NCBI RefSeq assembly: GCF_002776525.5
Contig: NC_045443.1
Coordinates: forward strand, 41,827,492 to 41,891,491
Reading direction: 5' to 3'
From: Piliocolobus tephrosceles
Lineage: Eukaryota; Chordata; Mammalia; Primates; Cercopithecidae
DNA: 64,000 bases
Made by a program: the position numbers and the translations under genes. This document shows, piece by piece, positions 58,200 to 64,000 of the stretch. Position 1 is the stretch's first letter. Each line of letters begins with the position of its first letter. The notes under the pieces are model-generated. The model was not told the origin of the DNA. It did not search any database and worked only from the letters and a program-made list of their open reading frames with translations.

Positions 58200-60780
58200 A
58201 ATTAATGTTTAATGAAGGTCTACTATACAACAGACACTATTAATATATTAATGAAAAAAAGAAAAATTGCTATCCTCTGAGAGTCTAGGGGAAAAACAGG
58301 GAATAAATAAGAAACTAAATTGTCTATAATTAATTACATAGTATTCTAGATGGTAATATGTGCTATGAAAATAATACAATAGGAAAGAAAAATGTGAAGA
58401 TTATAGAGAGGTTAACTTTTAAAATAGGGTGTTTAGTAATGGTCTCACAAAGATTGGCATTAAAATCAAGACCTGAAGGAGGCAAGGAGGTGAGCTATGA
58501 TGATATCTTAGGGAAGAGGGTTTCTAGGCAGAGGCAACAGCAAAAGCCTTGAGGTGGGAATGTTCTAGGCAAACTTGAGAAGCACAAGGAATCAGTGTGC
58601 CTGGAGAAGCAGTAGTACGATTGGGGATAGGAAGAGCGTAAGAGGAAATGAGGTTAAATTATGTGAGTTTTATGAGTCACTCTAAGAAATTTGGGGTTTT
58701 CTTTAAGTGAAATGAAATGTCACAGAAGAACTTTAAACACATGAATGATATTATATGAAATATTTAAAACTCTTAATTCTGGCTGGTATGTTAACAATTA
58801 CTGAAGGAGTAAAGGGTAGAGCAGTTAGAAAGTTACTGCAATAATCCAGGTTAAAAATGATGATGGCTCAAACCAGGGTAAGAGTGGGTAGATATGGTGA
58901 GAAATGGTAAAGTTGTGGACTTACACTGAATTCAGAGCAGATAGGATTTACTGCCAGACTGGAATTGAGATATGAGATAAAAAGATGAATAAAGGAGAAC
59001 TCAAAGATTTTTTTACCTGAATAACTTAAAGAACAAAATTGGAATTCACTGGGATGAAAAAACTAGACGAAGAGATGGAGAAAAGAAGCAGTAATCAGAA
59101 GGTAAGTCCAGGACATACTAACCTTGGGATGACTATTAAGATGTCCAGATAGAAATACTGATCTGGCAGCTGGAGTTAAATGACTGGGATTTAAAGGAAA
59201 GAAACACATAAGAAATATATATATACATGGGACTCATAAGTATATAGATGTCTCTTAAAGCTATAATATGGTTTGCCTGTGTTCCCAGCCAAATCTCATC
59301 TTGAATTGTAGTTTCCATGATCCCTGTGTGTCCTGGGAGGGACCCGGTGGGAGGTAATTGAATCATGCAGGTGGTTACCACCATGCTGTCCTGATGATAG
59401 TGAGTGAGTTCTTATGAGAGTTAATGGTTTTATAAGGGGCTTTTCCCCCTCTTCATTCATTCTTCTCTTTCCTGCCACCATGTGAAGGATATGTTTGCTT
59501 CTCCTCCTGCTGTGATTGTAAGTTTCCTAAGGCCTACTCAGCACTGCAGAACTGTGAGTCAATTAAACCTCTTTCCTTTATAAATTACCTAGTCTTGGGT
59601 ATTTCTTCATAGCAGCATGAGAATGGACTAATACAAGCTATAAGATTAATTGAGATCACAAAGACTATGAGACTAGAAAGGAAAATAAGAATAAGAGTTC
59701 TGGGCACTCCAACATTAAAAGCTCTGAAAGAGCAAAACATAACAAAGGACTGAGAACAATAAGCTAGCAGATTAGGTGCAAAACCAAAAGACAGTGGTGT
59801 CATGAAAGTGTCAAGTATTGCTTATAGGCCAAGTAAAATGAAGATTGATATTTGGCCTTTGGATTTAGCAATATGGGAGTAATTGGTTATGTTGGCCAGA
59901 AATATTTCAGTTGAAACATTTCTGTTGAAGGCAGAAACCTGTTTGAAATGGTTGAAGATAAAATGAAAACAGAAAAATGAAATTAGAGATAGTACAGTAG
60001 GAAAACTCTTTGGAATAATTTTCCCATAAAGGGAAGGAGAGAAGTACAATGGTAGATTGAGTGAAGCCAAAGTAGGATCAAATAAGATTGTATTTGCTTT
60101 TTTGTTTTAAAATGAAAGATACAACAGTACATTTGTAAGATGGTGGGACATAACCATTAGAGAGGGAAACCAGTAACTGGAGAAAAACAAGGGAAAATCA
60201 TTGTAATGATGTTCTTGAGTGCATTCGAGAAATAAGATATAGTACACAAGTAAAATGTTGGCATTAATTGCAAATGTGGACAGTTTTTCAGGCATCCTAA
60301 CAAGGCAGAAGGCAGAGTTTAGGCACACAGAGGCAGAAGGTCATTAAATGCGGTAGTTATATGCTTAAGAATGATGTCTTCTGGTTGCTTTTATTTTCTC
60401 AGTGGAATAGGAAGCAAAGTCATCCATTAGAAGTTTTGATGAAATAGACATGTTTGAGGTTTCAGAAGAGAGGAAAAGATATGAAATGGACATCTAGAAG
60501 TACGGAAATATGTGTGGCATGGAGAAATATGATGGCTAGGAAGCATTAAAAGTCTACTTGAGTTTAGTGATCAATAATTTGAAGTGAGACCCATAAGCCT
60601 AGGAAGCTATGCGGTATAGATAAGGTATAGAAGAGTTGTATTTAACCAATCTTATGATTTGGTTGAGGAATAGAGGGTATGTGCAAAGGAATTATTACAG
60701 TGATTAATCATGAAATTTAAAATGGGTAAGAAAGGCAGTAAAACAGATAGTAGGTAGGTAAAGGTCAAAAGATTGTTGAG
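58200..60780 (+). repeat. Old interspersed repeat, same unnamed family, split by an LTR
   Basis: 'ttctaggcagaggcaacagcaaaagccttgaggtggg', 'ttactgcaataatccaggtt', 'gatgtccagatagaaatac', 'ttctgggcactccaacattaaaagc', 'tttggatttagcaatatggg' and 'tctcagtggaataggaagcaaagtcatcc' appear in the order of a long ancient repeat. I recognise the wording but not the name. About 2.2 kb without the LTR insertion. Non-coding as read. Confidence 0.5.
59264..59635 (+). mobile_element. THE1-like MaLR solo LTR
   Basis: 'aatatggtttgcctgtgttcccagccaaatctcatcttgaattgtag', 'gggagggacccggtgggaggtaattgaatcatg', 'gtgagtcaattaaacctctttcctttataaattacc' to 'gaatggactaataca'. Exact 5-bp target duplication 'agcta' (59259-59263 and 59636-59640). 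Solo LTR, presumably left by LTR-LTR recombination. Confidence 0.92.
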
Positions 60781-60806
60781 TAAAGTGTATTCAAGAATAA
60801 ACTGGA

Positions 60807-61101
60807 GGCTGGGCACGGTGGCTCAAGCCTGTAATCCCAGCACTTTGGGAGGCCGAGACGGGCGGATCACGAGGTCAGGAGATCGAGACCATCCTGGCTA
60901 ACACGGTGAAACCCCGTCTCTACTAAAAATACAAAAACTAGCTGGGCGAGGTGGCAGGCGCCTGTAGTCTCAGCTACTCGGGAGGCTGAGGCAGGAGAAT
61001 GGCGTAAACCCGGGAGGCGGAGCTTGCAGTGAGCTGAGATCCGGCCACTGCACTCCAGTCCGGGTGACAGAGCAAGACTCCGCCTCAAAAAAAAAAAAAA
61101 A
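60807..61101 (+). mobile_element. AluY (Old World monkey type)
   Basis: 'ggctcaagcc' and 'gatccggccactgcactcc'. 14-bp duplication 'aagaataaactgga' at 60793-60806 and 61102-61115. Confidence 0.95.
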
Positions 61102-61115
61102 AAGAATAAACTGGA

Positions 61116-61745
61116 AAGATAAGAGTTTGTAATAATAGGATTCATGGAATTGAGATTTTGACAAGATTGCAATTATTTTTATAATATGGTCTTGAATGAA
61201 CATAAGGATGAGTAAGGAAGAATGGAAGACAATATCACTGAAGGAAAGGAGGTCAAGGAATCAAGTGGCTACAGTAGTAGCAAGATCATCCCATGGACAT
61301 TAAAATATTTAAGAATTATGGCAGAAGTAGTGTTGGATGAAATTAGAGTGATCCAGGCACTAAAATATTCCATAAATGAAGTTATATTCAACAGGTAGTC
61401 TAAAGTAAATGAGTTGATGAACCTTTGTGCTACTAAAGATACAGCATTCTTCATAAGAAAAGAGAACTTATTTTTACCTTTTACAGACTACTAATGACCA
61501 CACTAGAAAAATAAATAATTAAAAGTTATTTCAATCATCAATATTAAAAGGGAATCTCTTGAGTGGTGGGTAATTCTTTCTGACATCCTTTCTCTGAAAG
61601 AAGAGTCAGCCTACACAATTTATTTAGATTTACTTTAAAGGTGTTTGACCTTAAAAAATACCTATCACAGAACACATAAGAACAGAGTAATTAAGAAATC
61701 AATACAATGTTCTATTAAGTTGAAAAAGTGACTAATTACTTTTAA
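61116..61745. other. Intergenic sequence, nothing recognised
   Basis: No gene or repeat family recognised. Confidence 0.4.
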
Positions 61746-61865
61746 AAAAAAAAGTACTGGAAGTCCTAGACAGAGCAATCAGCCAAGAGAAAGAAATAAA
61801 AGCCATCCAAATAGGAAAAAATAAATAAATTCAACTATGTCTCTTTACTGATCATATGATTCTAT

Positions 61866-62172
61866 TTTTTTTTTTTTTTTTTTTCCTTTTGAGACAGAGT
61901 CTCACTCTGTCGCCCAGGCTGGAGTGCAGTGGCTGGATCTCAGCTCACTGCAAGCTCCGCCTCCCGGGTTTACGCCATTCTCCTGCCTCAGCCTCCCCAG
62001 TAGCTGGGACTACAGGCGCCCGCCACCTCGCCCGGCTAGTTTTTTGTATTTTTTAGTAGAGACGGGGTTTCACCGTATTAGCCAGGATGGTCTCGATCTC
62101 CTGACCTCGTGATCCGCCCGTCTCGGCCTCCCAAAGTGCTGGGATTACAGGCTTGAGCCACCACGCCCGGCC
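61866..62172 (-). mobile_element. AluY (Old World monkey type)
   Basis: Antisense in the L1. Duplication 'gatcatatgattctat' at 61850-61865 and 62173-62188. Carries 'agtggctggatctcagctc', a CpG-decayed form of the monkey-type box. Confidence 0.95.
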
Positions 62173-62771
62173 GATCATATGATTCTATACCTAGAAAACC
62201 CCAAAGACTCCACCAAAAGGCTACTGAAACTGATAAACAACTTCAGTAAAGTTTCAGAATGCAAAATCAATGTAGAAAAATCAGTAACATTCCTATATAC
62301 CAATAATGTTCAAGCCGAGAGCCAAATCAAGAACACAATCCCATTTTCAATAGCCACAAAAAATGATAATAATAATAAAGCAAAATACCTAGGAATAGAT
62401 CTACCCAAAGAGGAGAAAGATCTCTACAAGGAGAATGACAAAAAAAATGCTGAGAGAAATCACAGATGACACAAACAAATGGAAATATATGACATACTCA
62501 TGGATTATTGGAAGAACCAAAATCATTAAAATACTCATAGTACCAAAGGCAATCTACGGATTCAATGCTATTCATATCAAACTACCAACTTTATTTTCCA
62601 CAGAATTAGAGAAAAAAAAAATAGAACCAAAAAGGAGCCCAAATAGTCAAAGCAATCCTAAGATAAAAGAACAATGTTGGAGGTATTATATTACCCAATT
62701 TCAACCATACTATAAGGTTACAGTACTCAAAACAGCATGGTTGTGGTAACACACAGACACAGATATGCATG

Positions 62772-62772
<1 letters not shown>

Positions 62773-62803
<31 letters not shown>
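62773..62803. repeat. (CA)n microsatellite
   Basis: About fifteen CA units that expanded inside the L1 ORF2 remnant. Confidence 0.95.
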
Positions 62804-62809
<6 letters not shown>

Positions 62810-64000
62810 GAACAGACTGGAGAACCCAGAGATAAAGCTACACACAATACAGCCATCTGATACTCAACCAAGTCAACAAAAATAAGCAATAGGGAAAGGA
62901 CTCCCTATTCAATAAATGGTGCTGGAATAGCTGATGCAGAATAATGAAATTGGACCCTTACCTTTTATCATATACAAAAAAAAATTAACTCAAGATGGAT
63001 TAAAGATTTAAATGAAAGATTACAAACTATAAGAATCCTAGAAGAAACATAGGAGACACCATTCTGGACATAGCCCTTAGGAAAGAAGTTATGACTAAGT
63101 CTTCAAAAGCAATAGCAACAAAAGCAAAAATTGACAAGTGGGACCTAATTAAAGAGCTGCGACACAGCAAAAGAAACTATCAACAGAGTAAACAACCTAC
63201 AAAATGGGAGAAAATATTCACAAACTTTGCATCTGGCAAAGGTCTAATATCCAGAATCTATAAGGTACTCAATTCAACAAGCAAAAAACAAATAATCCCA
63301 TTAAAGAATGGACAAAAGACATAACAGACACTTTTCAAAAGACATACATGTGGCCAAAAAACATGAAAAATGTTTAACATCACCAATCATCAGAGAAAAG
63401 CAAATCAAAACCACAATGAGATACCATCTTGCACTAGAAAGGCTATTACTAAAAACTCAAAAACACCAGACACCGAGGAGGCTGTGGAGAGAAAGGAGTA
63501 ATTATGCACTGTTGGTGGGAAGGTAAATTAGTTCAATCATTGTGGAATACAGTTCAGAGATTTCCCAAAGAACTTAAAACAGAACTACCACTCAACCCAG
63601 TAATTCCATTACCAGATATATACCCAAAGGAAAATAAATTACTCTACCAAAAAGATGCATGCACATGTATGTTCATTGCAGTAGTATTCAAAATAACGAA
63701 GACATGGAATCAATCTACGTGCCCATCAATGATGGACTGGATAAAGCAAATGTGGTACATATACATGTGGAATACTATGCAGCCATGAAAACAACAAGAC
63801 CATGTTCTTCACAGCAATATGGATGCAGCTGGAGGCCATAATCCTTTTTTTCTTTTAAAAAATGGAACACAAGGACTTAGCCATAATCCTAAACACATTA
63901 ATGCTCAGAAAACCAAACACCACATGCTCTCTCTTATAAGTGGGAGCTAAACTTTAGGTACTTTTGGACATAAAGACAGCAATAATAGACACTGAAGACT

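Larger units (their letters stand above)
61750..64000 (+). mobile_element. 5'-truncated L1 (PB/MA-age), continues past window
   Basis: Starts in the reverse-transcriptase part of ORF2 ('gtactggaagtcctagacagagcaatcagcc') and runs through the distal ORF2 ('accacaatgagataccatcttgc', 'actgttggtgggaa') into the last codons and 3' region at the window end. Frames are broken (62179-62469, 62435-62749, 63091-63324, 63308-63526, 63504-63788). Contains an AluY and a (CA)n tract. Confidence 0.85.

Noticed and set aside
1..64000. CRISPR arrays, bacterial operons, phage or plasmid systems
   Set aside because: All direct repeats found are microsatellites, interspersed repeats or local duplications. Base composition and content are those of a primate nuclear genome.

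Overview
The window is nuclear DNA of a primate, most likely an Old World monkey. Alu elements and L1 lineages of primate type are everywhere. Nine AluY copies carry a 'ggctcaagcc' box-A variant and/or 'gatccggccactgcactcc', wording I associate with cercopithecid AluY lineages. A piggyBac relic related to the anthropoid PGBD4/MER75 group agrees with this. No prokaryotic or viral gene set is present.

Only one protein-coding gene can be supported: the 5' end of NELL2 on the minus strand. The start-codon exon (26804-26858, signal peptide) and the next coding exon (26212-26340, residues 19-61) are joined by a 463-nt GT-AG intron. They sit at the edge of a CpG-rich promoter region of about 26,950-28,110. 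Everything left of 26,211 is therefore the first 26 kb of the next NELL2 intron. Everything right of about 28.1 kb is 5' flank or intergenic. In human the next gene upstream is DBX2, but nothing of it is visible here.

Left part (1-26.2 kb, NELL2 intron): a 429-bp near-identical direct repeat (348-776 and 1808-2236), a 60-bp near-identical repeat (5731-5790 and 7253-7312), hAT and MIR fossils, an AluS and a full-length HNRNPA3 processed pseudogene on the plus strand (9805-11725). From 11.8 to 21.9 kb lies a nested repeat stack: a minus-strand MaLR provirus split by a near-full-length plus-strand L1M. That L1M is itself interrupted by a piggyBac-type element, an L1PA 3' fragment, three Alus and a MaLR LTR. 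From 22 to 26.2 kb the sequence is mostly single-copy.

Right part (28.1-64 kb): MLT1-type LTRs, a second heavily interrupted L1M (about 30.9-37.9 kb), an inverted-5' L1 on the minus strand (37.9-39.9 kb), a (TTTC)n tract with a 10-N gap, a full-length but dead L1PA (49.14-56.43 kb) carrying three Alus, an old repeat split by a THE1-like solo LTR (about 58.2-60.8 kb) and a 5'-truncated L1 that runs off the right end.

I found no new multi-gene system. The most interesting items are the piggyBac remnant with recognisable PGBD4-like coding sequence, the nested stack, the two very recent local duplications, the two-codon uORF in front of the NELL2 start, and the intact two-RRM reading frame of the HNRNPA3 retrocopy.
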